A stretch of 64,000 nt of DNA from Chrysaora quinquecirrha (taxonomy: Eukaryota > Cnidaria > Scyphozoa > Semaeostomeae > Pelagiidae), in NCBI GenBank assembly GCA_014526335.1, contig JACTAT010000060.1, forward strand, positions 7,481,686-7,545,685. Direction: 5' to 3'. A program made the translations under genes and the position numbers. Below the pieces are notes generated by a model. It saw only the letters and a list, made by a program, of their open reading frames with translations. It had not been told where the DNA came from and searched no databases. Below, piece by piece: positions 43,878 through 56,501 of the stretch (the stretch's first letter is position 1; each line of letters begins with the position of its first letter).

Positions 43878-44620
43878 TCAAACTCTTTTCGAAAATAACA
43901 CTTTTCGTGCTTTCATGTTTGCAAAATCGTTCATAATGTCATTTAAGTCAACAAATCTTGCAGTTTCACTCTCGATGCTCAATACTGCTTGGTCTGTCAG
44001 CCTGTCTTGAGTCATTGTACTTCGCAGCAAGTTTTTGATCCACTTGATGTTACTGAAGGAACACTCTCTAGATGCAACTCTCACAGGCAAGGTACAGAAG
44101 ATTCTGATGGTAGTGCAAACATTGTAGAATATCTCCTCAAGTTAGAATTTTGTAATCTCATTGAGCAGAGTATGTGGGTCCAATGCTTTCTCTCCAAAAT
44201 AAACGACATGCACGGTTTTCAAGTGCAAAATTTCCTCTTCAAGCACTAGAGAGCTGATATCATTTGTATAAGTTTTGGCGAATTTAAGGCATGCATCATG
44301 AATCATCTCACCAGTACGCTCTAGATATTGCAAAAGGAAAGAAAACAGATCATTTATGTAGTTTGTAGCCTCGTAGCATGTGGTTATTCCTGGAACCACG
44401 GAATCTACAACAATATAAAACACTTCTCGTTTGAAAGCATTTTTATCAATGTTTGACAATGAATGGTTGAGAAGACAGTGGCTTGAAATTCGAAGGCTAT
44501 ATAATCAACATTTACTCCCAGTTTTGGGACCCTTCGTTGGTCATGCCTCAGATGGAGATTTGAGATGTCGCAAACTTCATAACGAGAATGCAAGGTATAA
44601 AGATGGTGCTCGTTTCAATA
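43878..44620 (-). pseudogene. hAT transposase C-terminal fragment
   Basis: On the - strand, ITTCYEATNYINDLFSFLLQYL (upper part) leads to VASRECSFSNIKWIKNLLRS with TMTQDRLTDQAVLSIESETA and NDFANMKARKVLF at the end, a typical hAT dimerisation domain of the DUF4371-associated kind. It is split by one frame change. Only the 3' half is present, and it overlaps the + strand unclassified gene near 44431. Confidence 0.7.
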
Positions 44621-44990
44621 TTGATGATCCTAATATTACTATGAGCGGAAAAATAATGTATTATAATGGCAAGATATATGTATGCGACTTATTTGATCAG
44701 GATTATATCCACAATGGGAAGAAATTAATTAGTCACTTGATGCATCCGTGCTGTATTCTTAATCTTGGAAATAATATGTGTCATGAAATCATCTACAGTT
44801 ACTCCTAAAGAACGAGAATCTTACAAGATTTTACCATGGATTGCAGCAAAGCGACCTTGACCGCTGTGATAGGATGAACTGGGAGAGTGCCCAGAGAGTA
44901 ATGTTCCCCAAGCTTAGACACTGCCTTGACAAGATTCTGTTAGGGGAAATTCTGCCACAAGAAAACGCGGAAAGGGTGTTTTTGGAAAAT
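44431..44990 (+). pseudogene. Unclassified invertebrate repeat-family protein (SDGDxR / QDYIHNGKKL)
   Basis: The + strand encodes NQHLLPVLGPFVGHASDGDL, RFNIDDPNITMSGKIMYYNG and LFDQDYIHNGKKLISHLMHP, then, past a stop at 44806-44808 and frame change, DLDRCDRMNWESAQRVMF. I recall the same blocks recurring in uncharacterised cnidarian proteins, but not a defined family. Only the C-terminal part is present. Dispersal suggests a transposon gene; function unknown. Confidence 0.45.
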
Positions 44991-45913
44991 GTCAGACAAG
45001 GACGGATATTACTGTAGCTATAGGAGTGCCGCCGCCGGGCTAGAATGTCAGGCTCCCAAACTCTTGCTACTTTCTCTAAAACATCATTTTCTGGGAGAAT
45101 GCAAATTATGTTACAAATATTCGCATCTGTATCACTAAAACTAAGATTGTGTCAAATGTATACACTACTATAGCGAGCCCTTCTCTTATTATTTGAAAAA
45201 CTATATATCTAGTGGGGAAAAACTTCTTAAAATTTTTTGTGTATTTCTACATTTTTTGTAGGGAAACCTATGTGTCACGTCCAACATTTCTGCCATGTTG
45301 CCCCCTCCTTTAAATGGCCAAACAAGATATGTTTTTATACATAGCTATTATGTGTCTCTCTTATTCCAATAACGTTTCCCTTCTCTTATTCTTTTGGCCA
45401 TGTTGTTAATAGTGCTGACCTTTTGCTACGATTTCAAGGTAACCCTTAACACAATCTATTTCAGTGCCAATTTATAAAAGGTCTAATCCCTGATACACCA
45501 ATATTTCTGTGTATGTTTACATCCCCCTCTTAGATTTACAACCGTTTTTAGGAAAATAAATGCCACCGTTTTTACATATTATTGCCTAATGGAGATTTCT
45601 ATCTTTCCTGCACAACTGATTGGTTATTTTACAGTACAACATCCTATTCCTAAATTACTGCTTCCTCAATTAAAGCATAAGCGTAATGCATGTAGGTAGT
45701 GGTACTCCGGACAACGCTTCTTTACAACTTAAATCTTAAACTAATAACATCTGCTTATCTCCAGATTTTAGATACTCCTTGTCCATCTTCATTGTGTGAT
45801 ATGATTTCAAAGTTGCATTCTTCAACAAAATCTGTGTTTAAATTATAAAAAGTAAAGAGATTACATGTACTTGCAGCCGTTTTTAACATTTGCTCCCTTA
45901 GCTTCTCCACCAT

Positions 45914-45962
45914 ATCATTCATTCATTCATTAATTCATTCATTCATTCATTCATTCATTCAT
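45914..45962. repeat. (ATTC)n simple repeat
   Basis: About eleven ATTC/ATTA tetramers in a row. Confidence 0.9.
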
Positions 45963-46198
45963 ATATGCTATGGTGAGTTGTGTACTTTTCACCTTTCTCT
46001 TTTTACATAAATTAACAAACATTGAAGATGTAAAATTTTCTGCAGTATTGTTTGCCAACAATTTAAAACAGCACAGTTTTCAATGTTAAACACAATTCAG
46101 ACCAAATTGCGGACAAAGTAGAATTATGTGCTTAACAAACCATTTTCGATAAGATTTAAAGACATTATCTTATTTTCTGCCATAGAACTTTCTACAAT

Positions 46199-46312
46199 AT
46201 AATGACAATATTAACAACATAGTAATAATAATAGTAAAAATGATAATAAAGATAATGATAATAATAATACAAGCAATAACAATAATAATTATGATAAGAA
46301 CAATAATGATAA
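46199..46312. repeat. AAT/ATAATG-rich low-complexity tract
   Basis: Degenerate (AATAAT)n with G and C interruptions. Confidence 0.75.
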
Positions 46313-47129
46313 ATTGTTTTCTACACATAGAACCTCGACAATTTTATGCCTTGCCGGATACTATATACCTAAACAACTTTATCCTCTGAGCACTCTTGTC
46401 CAATACCTTCGGAATTATCCTCCCTGTGATGTCCTTCCCCTGCTGCAGATGTATGAACATCATTTTTCAAAAGCATTAGTCTATTCCCAGTTGTGTTTTG
46501 GGCCCAAAGCCAGCAATTGTATTTTTGATTTACTTTCAGCCAACTTTTAATCCATACAAAATTGTTCCCTGCCACTAATTTTCGGTATTACATTTTGTCT
46601 GCTCTAAAAATACAAGGAAAGACCGTCACCAGCCATCAAGAGTGTGATAAATGTCAAGGAAAAGTCTTTCCTTCAGAGAGAAATACCCTGAACAAGTTCA
46701 CTAGATGCTGTTGCAAAGGACAGGTCTCTTTGCCGTGGATCTCTCCACCTTCCTGGAACCAGGAACTAGACCCTGGAGCTCTTCAGATTCCCCTAAATGA
46801 AATTAATCAAGTCAACCCATAAGCACAAGATTAAAGCTAATTCATACCAGCATAATCTACATGACTAAACTCTAATTAACTTAATTGAACTTTGAATAAA
46901 AATGTAAAGACATGGAAATTAATTAGTACAACTACAAGAGAAATAAACAAATTATGAAACAAATCAACTACTATGTAGTAACATACTGTATTATTTCATA
47001 TAGAATTAGTATTTGCTATTTAGATAACGAATGTTTGGCAAGAACTCTGTACAAAGCTTGCAGTTGCATTTGCCTCTTTATTGTTGTTTTTAAGACTCTC
47101 CTGAAAACCTCACAAAGTTGCTTGCCTTT

Positions 47130-50100
47130 ATTACATTTGATATAACATTCCACAAAGAAATGCCTCTGTGCGTCAATGTATCCAGACCATGTCTATTTGT
47201 ATATCTATTTGATTATGCCCTTTTACGTGATAAAAATTTTGAGATGGTTGAGAAATTAGGCGTGGGTGAAATCTGTGAGCTTTCTGATCATAGCCCAATT
47301 GAGATATCGTTAAAATGCCCTTCAAAAAATTGGAATGACAAAACTGAAATACAGACAGTTACATCGAATAATCTAGTATCTCTCCTTCAAAATGAGATAC
47401 TTAAAGAAAAGTAAAAAAAGCAATTCTTTATTGATGATAGAGTTTCGGTTGAGAATTTAAAGATGGAAATAGAAGGCGAGGAAATGACTAGTTTCTTGGA
47501 TTCTATTTCATTTCAACTCGAGAGTGATGAACTTTCCATTGAAACAGTTATAAATTCATTAAGGTCTAGGATGATAGTTTTATCTGAAAATCATTTGAAA
47601 TCTCGAATCCTTTTTAAAGAAAAAACCCAAAAAATCTCAAAATCGAGAACAAATTGTGCTTGGTTTGACGAGGAGTGTAAAGAGCTTAAATCGTGATTAA
47701 ATAAGGCAAGAAAATCTTACCAGGCTGCTTTAAAAGAATCTAATAACAATCTTTCAAATCCTAAGATAAATGAGTTAAAATTGGCTTATTTCGAAAAAAG
47801 GAGAAAATATAAGAAAATTTTGAAATTGAAACGTAAGCAGTTTCTAGTGGTTGAAAAATGAAACTTTGGGAGTTGGGAGGTAAGGAACCAAAAATATTTT
47901 GGAAGAAACTTAAAAGCAGTAAACAAAAAACCATGCTAGATTTTACTTATAGCCAACTTAGCGAATATTTTTCTAATCTTTTGGATTCAAGCTCTGCGAT
48001 GGACACTAATGCCATTACCAACAGGGAAATTGTACATCCTGCTTTCTGCCCTGACAGCTTAACACAGGAAATGATTGACGAATCTCTGAATCGTGATATC
48101 ACTTTCGACGAAGTAAAAAACATGTGCAAAAAACTTAAAAACGGAAAGGCGGCAGGGCTTGATATGTTGAGCCCTGAACTTCTAAAGAATCTTAACGGTA
48201 GATATCTTCTGGTATGTACCAAACGTTTCAACAAAATCTTACGATCTGGAAAATTCCCTGAGGAGTGGTCAGTGGGAATCATTGTATTGCTATTCAAGGG
48301 TGGGTAAAAAACAGATTTGAATAACTACAGGAGTATTACACTGCTAAGTATCTTTGGCAAGTTTTTTCTTGGAATTCTACTAGAAAGCTTAAACTCTGTG
48401 ATTTCATGCTATCAAATTCTAGAAGAGAATCAAATTGGGTTTAGAAAGGGTTACCAAACATCTGATCATATTTCCACACTTCGTGCTTTGATAGATACAA
48501 CATTTGAAAAGAAAAATTCTCTCTATTTATGTTTTGTAGACTTTTAAAAAGCTTTTGACTCCGTTGACCATAAGCAGCAGTTAGAGAAAATAGCTGCTTT
48601 TGGCATTAACGGTAATGTCTTGAAAGTAATTGTATCACTTTATGATAAAGTAAAGTCGTGCGTTAGAGGTAACAATGGGTTGACTGAAATTTTTTCAGGT
48701 ACACGTGGTGTCCGACAAGGATGCCTTCTTAGTCCAGTTCTCTTTGCCTTGTTTCTAAATGATCTCAATAGTTTCGTAAAAAATTCCTCTGTGGGTGTTT
48801 CTGTAGGTAATACCAATATCCACTCTTTGCTGTATGCAGACGACCTAGTTTTGGTTGCAAAAGACCCTCACGACCTTCAATCCCAGCTAGACAAATTCGC
48901 AATTTTCACTAATATAGTTAAAATGGAGATCAACATGGATAAAACTAAGGTTATGGTACTTAGAAAAAACAAAAGAGTAAGGAAATCTCGTGAGAGTAAA
49001 AAGATTTGGAAACTTGGGGATAAAATAGTTAAAGAATGTGAATTTTATAAGTACCTAGGGGTAACAATCAAATCAAACGGGTCCTTTTCAGATCATGTTG
49101 ACAAAATTAGAGAAAAAGCTCAAAAATCTTATTATAACCTTTTATCAAAGAGTAGAGAATGGGGTGGTTTTCAACCAAAGCTTTTTCTCTATCTCTTCGA
49201 TCACACAATATCACCAATTCTAACTTGCGCTTCTGAAGTCTGGGGTTTTGATGAATGGCCCAAACTGGAAACAGTCCATCTTGGTGCCTGTAAGTATGCA
49301 CTAGGTGTAAGGACAAATACAACTACCGAGGGTGTATATGCTGAGTTAGGAAGAATCTCTCTAAAACATTACCGTCATATTAATATCCTTAAATTCTATA
49401 GCCGTTTATCAAAATTAGACTCGCGGCGTTATGCTAGTCTAGCTTATCATTGTCTTATTAAAGATGTTGAAGAAGGGCTGACAAATTGGGTTTGGCTCGC
49501 AACCTTAGAGCAATATATGGCATCGAAGACTCTGATAACTCAACTACTATTAAAAATGAAGGTCCAAAAACATTTTGAGTCTGAAGTTGTAAATAAGCTC
49601 AAGACCCAAATTGTGGATGATAAAAAATTGAAATTATACGCTTCATTCAAACAGTCTTTTAAATTTGAGCCATACCTTGACTTTTTACAAGATTTTAAAA
49701 CTAGATCCTCCCTAGCAAAATTAAGGCTTAGTTCTCATAATCTTGACATTGAATCAGGTAGATTTGGAAAAATAAATGTACCAAGAAACGAAAGACTTTG
49801 TCCTTATTGCAAAATGGCGAACCTACATTTAGTTGAAAATGAAGTACATTTTATAATGTCGTGTCCGTTGTATAAAGAGCAGAGAAAACAAATGCTAGGT
49901 ATGATAATCCAAAAATTTCCAAATACAGCCAACTTAAATGAAGAAAATATGTATTTTTGGTTAATGACCCAAGAAGAAAAGGATGTAGTTGAAAACCTGG
50001 GATATTTCTGTAACAAATCTTTCGAGAGGAGAAAACGCTTCTTAGAAGGTCCAGAATTACTGTTTGAAAAGGATGATATGAACAAAGATAATGTGGTGTG

Positions 50101-50425
50101 ATAGAAAATATCACAAATACTAATGAAAATAAGAAATTATTTAGAATAAAAAAATATTTGTAGTCATTAATATCTACCCTCTTTTATAGTTAGCTTGTAT
50201 GAATGAAACAAGTACAGATGTTAAGTATTCTTATAATTTTGCTTTTCTTTTTATGTGAAATATGTTATGTAGCACATGAGCGTAATTAAAGTAGTAAAAA
50301 AACTTCCTTATTCGAATGTTATTAACAAAAATTTCTTTTTTAAACTTATATATGTGGTAAAAATTGTAAAGTAAATGGTTAAGGGCCATCTCGGCCTAGA
50401 TGCCAATTGTGAAAAAAAAAAATAA
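47130..50425 (+). pseudogene. LINE (non-LTR retrotransposon) ORF2, lightly broken
   Basis: The end of the EEP endonuclease is visible (CELSDHSPIEISLKC, ~47270). Linker and reverse transcriptase follow: KLKNGKAAGLDMLSPELLKN, NNYRSITLLSIFGKFF, ENQIGFRKGYQTSDHI, LYLCFVDF then KAFDSVDH, GVRQGCLLSPVLFALFLNDL and the catalytic SLLYADDLVLVA (~48825-48860). The C-terminus has a CCHC-like CPYCKMANLHLVENEVHF followed by IMSCPLY. Stops at 47412-47414, 47694-47696, 48305-48307 and 48545-48547 and some frame changes break it, but 48620-50101 is open for 493 codons. A 3' untranslated tail ends in an A-rich run (50411-50422). Clade uncertain. Confidence 0.85.
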
Positions 50426-50599
50426 GGTCTGTACTTTTTATTGTGAAATCTGATAGATTAGATAGGAAGCTTCAAAAAACCAGCGAATACCTTCCGGGAA
50501 AACTTATGGTGTCACGTGACTGATGGTGTCAAATGCCGGAAAAATTGTGCACAAATCCTGCGTTAACTTGCGAATTGTATAACATATAAACTTAAAAAT

Positions 50600-50745
50600 T
50601 GCGTATTTGGCATCGACTAAATATGGCTTTTTGAATGATGTACAGTTTTATTAGTTTGCTACATATTTGAAATTTACCTCCTCCGCAGTGACCGCAAATT
50701 TTATTCTTTAAAGTTGTTACTCAGATTGGGCTATGCAAATGGAAC
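50600..50745 (+). repeat. Left inverted repeat of the nuclease element
   Basis: Contains ACAGTTTTATTAGTTTGCTA and AAAGTTGTTACTCAG; pairs with 58920-59062. Confidence 0.75.
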
Positions 50746-51121
50746 TGACTTAACTCTTCCCAAAATTTTCTCTCTTTAGTTTTAAGATAGCATATCATGC
50801 TGAAATGTGATGCTTGAAATCAACGATTAATTACTCAAATACAAGAAACCAAACCCTGCAACACTACTATAAACAAAATGATCTAAGGTAAATAGTCTTT
50901 GTCGGAAGAGTCCGTTTTTTATTCTTCTGATGTCATAAAGTCTTTATCCCAATCAGAACTATCTGAAGCTCCTTCCGTTTCATTCATAGCACTACCTTCT
51001 CCCTGTTTCATTTCGTAGCTTGTGTCATTAGTTCTTTTTGTCCCTCGGGGAGTGACTCTTTTCCTTTTCATAAAGGTTCCGTTTGCTCAGCTTCTGATTC
51101 TTTGTCAGCCTCAGAACTATC
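50746..51121. other. 3' flank of the nuclease gene
   Basis: AT-rich, then a Ser/Glu-codon-rich stretch on the - strand (50930-51120) that may be the degraded acidic tail of the nuclease gene. Confidence 0.35.
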
Positions 51122-53897
51122 TCAAGTGTCACCTGTTTTCTTCCTGGATTTACCCCTTAGTCGAATAAGAGATCTTGGCAACTTATTTCCAGTGAACCAA
51201 ATGGGATTTACACATCTCTTGTCATGGTCAATTTTCCATCTGAAATTTTCAATGTTCAATGAAACTATGTGATGGCTCAAGCAGTTCAGCCAAATATAAG
51301 ATTGTAAATGGACCCGTTTTATCTCTTGGCAAACTAAATCTGGGTCGGGTGATAATGGTATTGACGATTTCCCTTTCATTTTTAAATATTGATGTACCCT
51401 CGTCTTTATCCTTTCCATGGTACATAAATATTTGGAGAAATTCATTTGCCCTTTCCACTGTCTCATTAGAAGTGCTCTTACCCAGTTGATCGATGAGGGC
51501 TAAGCCGCTTTTGTCTTTCAATATTTTCTTAAAAACTTTTATCTTTCCTTTATTGAATTTGTAGGCAGTTGTATCACAGCTGGTTAGAGCATGTGTCTAA
51601 GGTAACACTGTGCAAATTTCAGGACCAAAGTTATCAAATATCAATCGTACATCAACATACTTTTCATGCTCAATCTTCAGGTGCCATTCTTGTGAGGCAT
51701 GGCAGTGTACCATACCATTAAGCAATACGATAAGCACGTCTGTATCTTTTGCAGCAGGGGATTTATCTTGAGCTGCATGGAGAACGAATCTCGTGTCTGC
51801 TTCCTCGTGGTTGCAATCTCGCATCAGCCAAGTTCCCTCTTTGCAAGTGATGATAAGCAGCATCTTCAACAATCGTCTCTCATCTGAACTTCTGAAAAAT
51901 GAGGTCGAATAAGTTCTTCTTTATTTTCGTTATGGTGGAAAAACTCTAGCCATTGCTTTCCTTGAAGCATTTTCTGGTCTACACTTTCCAGATGTACTCT
52001 GCGAGATGTTTCTCCCCGCGCAATTCTTGTTGATAATTTGATGCTATTTTCCAAATAAGTATAATTGACAATTTCAACTTGTACTGCATCTGCTATTGCA
52101 GCAGGTATTGCTGAATGAAGAACAGTGACTAGCCACTCTCTGTATGTTTGCTTTGGTTTCACTGTTCGAAACAAGGCCATACCATCTATAATCCAATGTG
52201 CCTTTAGTGGGATAACACTGGAAGCCGCTTTTGATTCATTGATCAAATAGTTTCGGAAACTGGCTTTGTCTGATTGTCACAACATGTTGTTTGGTGATGC
52301 AAGGCTCAATGGCAGTGTTGTAATTGGAAATGTGAACGCCTCTTCAAGCGATGTTGCTTTGCCACTAGAATTCCAAAGGCCTGTCGATCTTCTTTGAGGA
52401 TAGATACTGCTTTGGGTGTACTCTTTACCTTTTCAAGCCCGGTTCTCAGCTTTACTCTTTTGATTGGATCAAATATGCTTATTTCTTTAGTTACAAGTCG
52501 TTTTTGGACAAATTCTATGTATCTGGTATTCCCAATTTCTGGTGCCTTGATTAGGCCTTCAATTACTTCTGTATCAATCTCTAAACCCGTGCTGATTACT
52601 TTTGCAGGACCATTCGAAAATGGATCCGTTTTATAGGAATACAACTTTTTCTTTCAAAACAACGACATCGCTATGGTGTTTTGCTTTACCGCTATCCGTT
52701 CGCTCTTTGTGAGTCAACGTGGTTTTAATGTTGAGTTTATCACGCATTGTACGGCGAAGCTTTGCGTGAATGTGATCTGTTTTCACCAATTTGTTAGTTG
52801 TATCGATATTGGTACTAAATCCTGATCTGAATGGACCTGCTGCCCCTTTTGTTTCGTGATTAAAATATTTAGTGACCAAATCCCCATGAACTGTTGCAAA
52901 CTTTTCTCCAGAATAATTCGCTCTGAATCCCCTCTCGAGCAGTTCTTGATAGGCTGGTTTGTTGCTTGATTTGTGTCCTTCGAAATTTCCTTCACGAACA
53001 GCAGAGACCAGAGCTAGTAAAGACAATATATCTCTCAAGTATGCAACAGTCATTGTTTGTTGAGGACTTTTGCAGCTACTTATCTCACGAACTAACTCTT
53101 CAAATTCATGTAACTGTATAACCGATTCAAGTGCTTCTGTGGATGGATTTTCTCTTAGTGACTTCAGGCTCTCATGCAGTCCATCAGATAAAGATGCATA
53201 GTTGTTCCGTAGTTGTTCTGTACGATACTGGACAAGAGCAGCGAAGGACTCTTTCAAAATTTGCATACATCGAACGTAATGCTTTCCTCTAAATGCTTGA
53301 TCTACAGAACCAGCAGAAATTGTCCCTGCCTCAACAAACCAATCCTTGTAGCCAATGCAAGAATGCCTCTTAAAGATTAATTGCTGGCGAACACGTAATT
53401 GGTGAAAGCCACCTATAAGGACAATGATATTCTTATAGAGATCTCTATTCTTCCATATTATCTGCACAAGCTTGGCATATACCTCTTTGTCTAGGTGGGC
53501 GAAAATATGTTTTAATCCAAGATCATCCATTACATGTTTAAAGGTGTCAAGATAATTCTTGCATACTGAAATATCAGGTGGTTGATTTATCACAGGCATG
53601 TATTCAATGAGCGATTTTTTCTGCTTGCGATTAGAAACTTTCTTTCGAAAGTAGTACAAGATCCCAACATTGGTAAGGCCCTGTTTTTATGAGGCGGGTT
53701 GACTCGGCTAGGCGGGTTGGCACATTGCAGGCATTTACATGGGAAGATATTGGCAAGATAATTCCTGTCCCGCTGCGCCGGGTTGGCCTCTTTATCGGTA
53801 TCGTAAATGAGACTAACGAAATTTCGGCGCCAAAATTATTATAATTCAGATTTATTCAGCTCAGCAGCGATCGGTTTTTCCAACATTTTTCAACAAG

Positions 53898-55225
53898 ATG
53901 TCACACAACACCTCGACAACTCGTTTAATCGCTTTATTGATTACACAATTAACTGGTTTCTTGGCCCTTGTACTTGATCTTCAAAGCTTGTTGATCTTGT
54001 GGGTGATACATCAAAAACAAATGAATGACAAATTTCTTGCCCTGCAAGCAAGAAATCGAAGCAGATATCTTCAGAGAGCAAGGAAATATCGAGAAAGAAA
54101 TCTGAACCAAAAAAAAGAGATTGCGATGGTACAATCCTGGGAGGACAGAAGACTGGTGGAGAAAAATTTTAGGAGGAGAAGCACCAGAAAGTATATGGAG
54201 AAAAAATTTTCGCATGACAAGGGAAATTTTTTCTCCTCTTGGAAGAATTGCAGCCATATTTGACACCAGATCCAAAATCTCCCAACTATCGAGCCTTGAG
54301 CGCAGAAAAGAAACTTGCTGTGACTTGATATTATTTGAAAGACACTGGGTCGTTGCAGATGACAGCAAATACATTTGGGCTTGCAGTGCCAACTGTTTCA
54401 AATGTTCTGTTTCAAGTGTGCAAAACAATTGCAACTATACTTGGTCCCAAATACATTTCTTTACCAAAGAATGAAGATGAAATGAGAAGAAAAGTTGCAG
54501 AATTTGAAGGGAAATTTGGCATGATCCAGGCATTTGGGTGCATTGATGGGACTCATGTGGCTGTAAAAAAGCCACTTGAACATTCACAAGATTTTTACTC
54601 ATTCAAAGGGTATCATTCTTTAAATGTGCAAGCTGTTTGCGATTTCAAGGGCATGTTTATGGACGTAGACTGTCAATGGCCAGGCAGTGTGCATGATGCA
54701 AAAGTTTTCTCAAATTCTCCAATCAGCAGGAAATTGAGAGATGCAACACTGCCTGGAACTTTTCAAACAGTGATTCCAGGATTTGAGAAAGTTCCTAACT
54801 ATCTAATCGGTGATCCAGCATATCCACTGTTGCCTCATTGCATGAAAGAATTTGATTCATGTGACAGTAATGATAAAGTGGTTTTCAACAACTTGCTCCG
54901 GTCTGGCAGAAACCCAATTGAGTGTGCTTTTGGTCGCCTCAAAGCAAGATGGGCAGTTCTTACTAAAAAAATTGATTTAAACCTAACAATAGGTCCAACT
55001 GTAATTTTTTCTTGTTTTGTACTACACAATTTTTGCGAAAAAAACAAGACATATATTGATGAAGAAACTGTCAAATCCCAAATTCAAGTAGCAAGAGTAA
55101 CAGAGGAAAAGGGCTTGCCTGACCCAATATATTCATGTGACAATAGTGAAGGTGAACTTGTCAGAGACATTCTAACAAAGTATGTGGCACTCAACCTTCC
55201 TGTTTACCTGGTACCTTGGGGGTAA
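53898..55225 (+). pseudogene. Harbinger (HARBI1-like) DDE transposase, minimally broken
   Basis: Basic N-terminus from ATG 53898, then RWYNPGRTEDWWRKILGGEA (~54127), a helix-turn-helix-like region (SLQMTANTFGLAVPTVSNVL) and the DDE_Tnp_4 catalytic core: Asp in FGCIDGTHVAVK, Asp in WPGSVHDAKVF, Asp in LIGDPAYPLLP, Glu in NPIECAFGRLKARW. Only three lesions are visible: a slip in the A8 run at ~54110, a slip in the T run near 54230 and a TGA near 54327. From 54335 the frame is open for ~296 codons. The copy may be young, or the lesions may be homopolymer sequencing errors. Confidence 0.85.
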
Positions 55226-55388
55226 TAGAAGCATGGACTTTTTTGATTGAGTTAATAAATGCTAATTAAAGAGGTTGTTTGAAATTTTATTATTTATTGA
55301 TCTTTTTTGAAATCTGACTAAGAGAATTCACAGGGTTGTAGCAAAGTGTGTGTTGAGTAAGGAATAAGTAAGAATGATTAAAAGTTTT

Positions 55389-56501
55389 TCACATTTGGTA
55401 AAAGCCTTTGTCAGCAGTCCCTGCACTTGGTTGCTGTTGAAAAGAATGATTGGCTTGTTGGCTGTATGCATTATTTCCATAAATTCCAGGTACAGGCTGT
55501 ACAGCTGTGGCACCATGATTTTGGTAAAATAAGTTTTGATGCACTGGCTGATTTTGATTTGGCATATTTGCAGAAATCATGGCATGTGCAAGCATTTCAA
55601 TGGATTTACAAATGCTGTTACCCAGCTGATTCATGGATGAACTTACATTCCCAAGAGCTGTGTTGAATATTTCTGATGATTGGCGGACAGCATTGGCTAA
55701 TTCACGGCGAATATCTTTATCTTCCCTTGACTCAGCAAGAAAAATTTGGTCTCTTTGGGCAGACGAAAATGTTTTCTCCAGATGTTTTCCTTTATTGTCA
55801 ATCAAACGAGGCACTGTGCTGGCAGAAGCTGGCCTTTTTCTTGTTTTTAATGCGTTGGCATCTGTTTCACTTGCTTTTGGTGAATCTCTTTCTGGTGTTG
55901 CTTGCTCTTCATCCTCATCATCATTGTAAAGAGAAGAATTTTCATCCTGAACTGGAGACTCACTTAATTCTGGTAAGTTTTCAATCACTTCAAGTTCAGG
56001 AGGTGCCAAGGAGCTCACTCCAAAGCCAAGGGGCTCTGTTGCAGCAGAACCACCCCAAATACCAACCAAATCATCATAAAACTCGTATAAAAATTTACCA
56101 CTACCACTTCTGGTTCCAGCTGTAACTGCTTTCGAGAAATTCTTACGAATTTGCTTCAATTTTTCAACAATTCGATTGTGACCCTTCTTTATACTGTTTG
56201 CTTCCGCTTTTGCTTTTTTCGAAAAATCTTCCCTCTCCTCCTTCGTTAATTTGCCGAGTGGTATTGGTGATATCGAGATCTCTTTAGGCCCGAAATACTC
56301 TTTTTCAACATAAATTCTTGCCATGTCTTCTCTTACTGCTCCATATAAAGCAGGCCGGTCACTATCAAAATCCAGACCTTGAAACTCCGATTTGATTTTT
56401 TACTCCTTCAAACACGTTATTAGATCGCCCACCATTTGTGAGGTCCACTTAAATTGCTTGCTTGTTGATGATTCAAGAGAACTATTGGAGTTGGTCGCCA
56501 T
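55389..56501 (-). pseudogene. Harbinger Myb/SANT-like DNA-binding protein, one stop
   Basis: Start ATG 56501. The Myb/SANT-like N-terminus (FKWTSQMVGDLITCLKE, then FQGLDFDSDRPALYGAVRED) is interrupted by a single in-frame TAA at 56402-56400. The rest is open for 311 codons: a basic helical region (KKGHNRIVEKLKQIRKNFSK), acidic Ser/Glu segments, a coiled stretch and a Gln/Asn/Pro-rich tail. In Harbingers this protein binds the terminal repeats and helps the transposase reach the nucleus and its target. Confidence 0.75.

Larger units (their letters stand above)
44991..47129. other. AT-rich spacer with simple repeats
   Basis: No gene recognised. Contains the (ATTC)n and AAT-rich repeats listed separately. 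The frame at 46562-46822 has several cysteines (ECDKCQGK) but no clear domain. Confidence 0.4.

Noticed and set aside
45914..45962. Regular short repeats suggesting a CRISPR-like array
   Set aside because: They are contiguous ATTC tetramers without spacers, in a eukaryotic context.
48620..50101. Treating the 493-codon frame as a host reverse-transcriptase gene
   Set aside because: It lacks its own start context and continues the LINE reading from upstream frames, with an A-rich 3' tail.
50500..50600. Extending the nuclease element's inverted repeat outward to a defined terminus
   Set aside because: Similarity outside 50600/59062 is too weak to align, so no terminus or target duplication is claimed.
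55427..56125. Long + strand frames inside the Harbinger
   Set aside because: Shadows of the - strand SANT-like gene, whose family features are clear.
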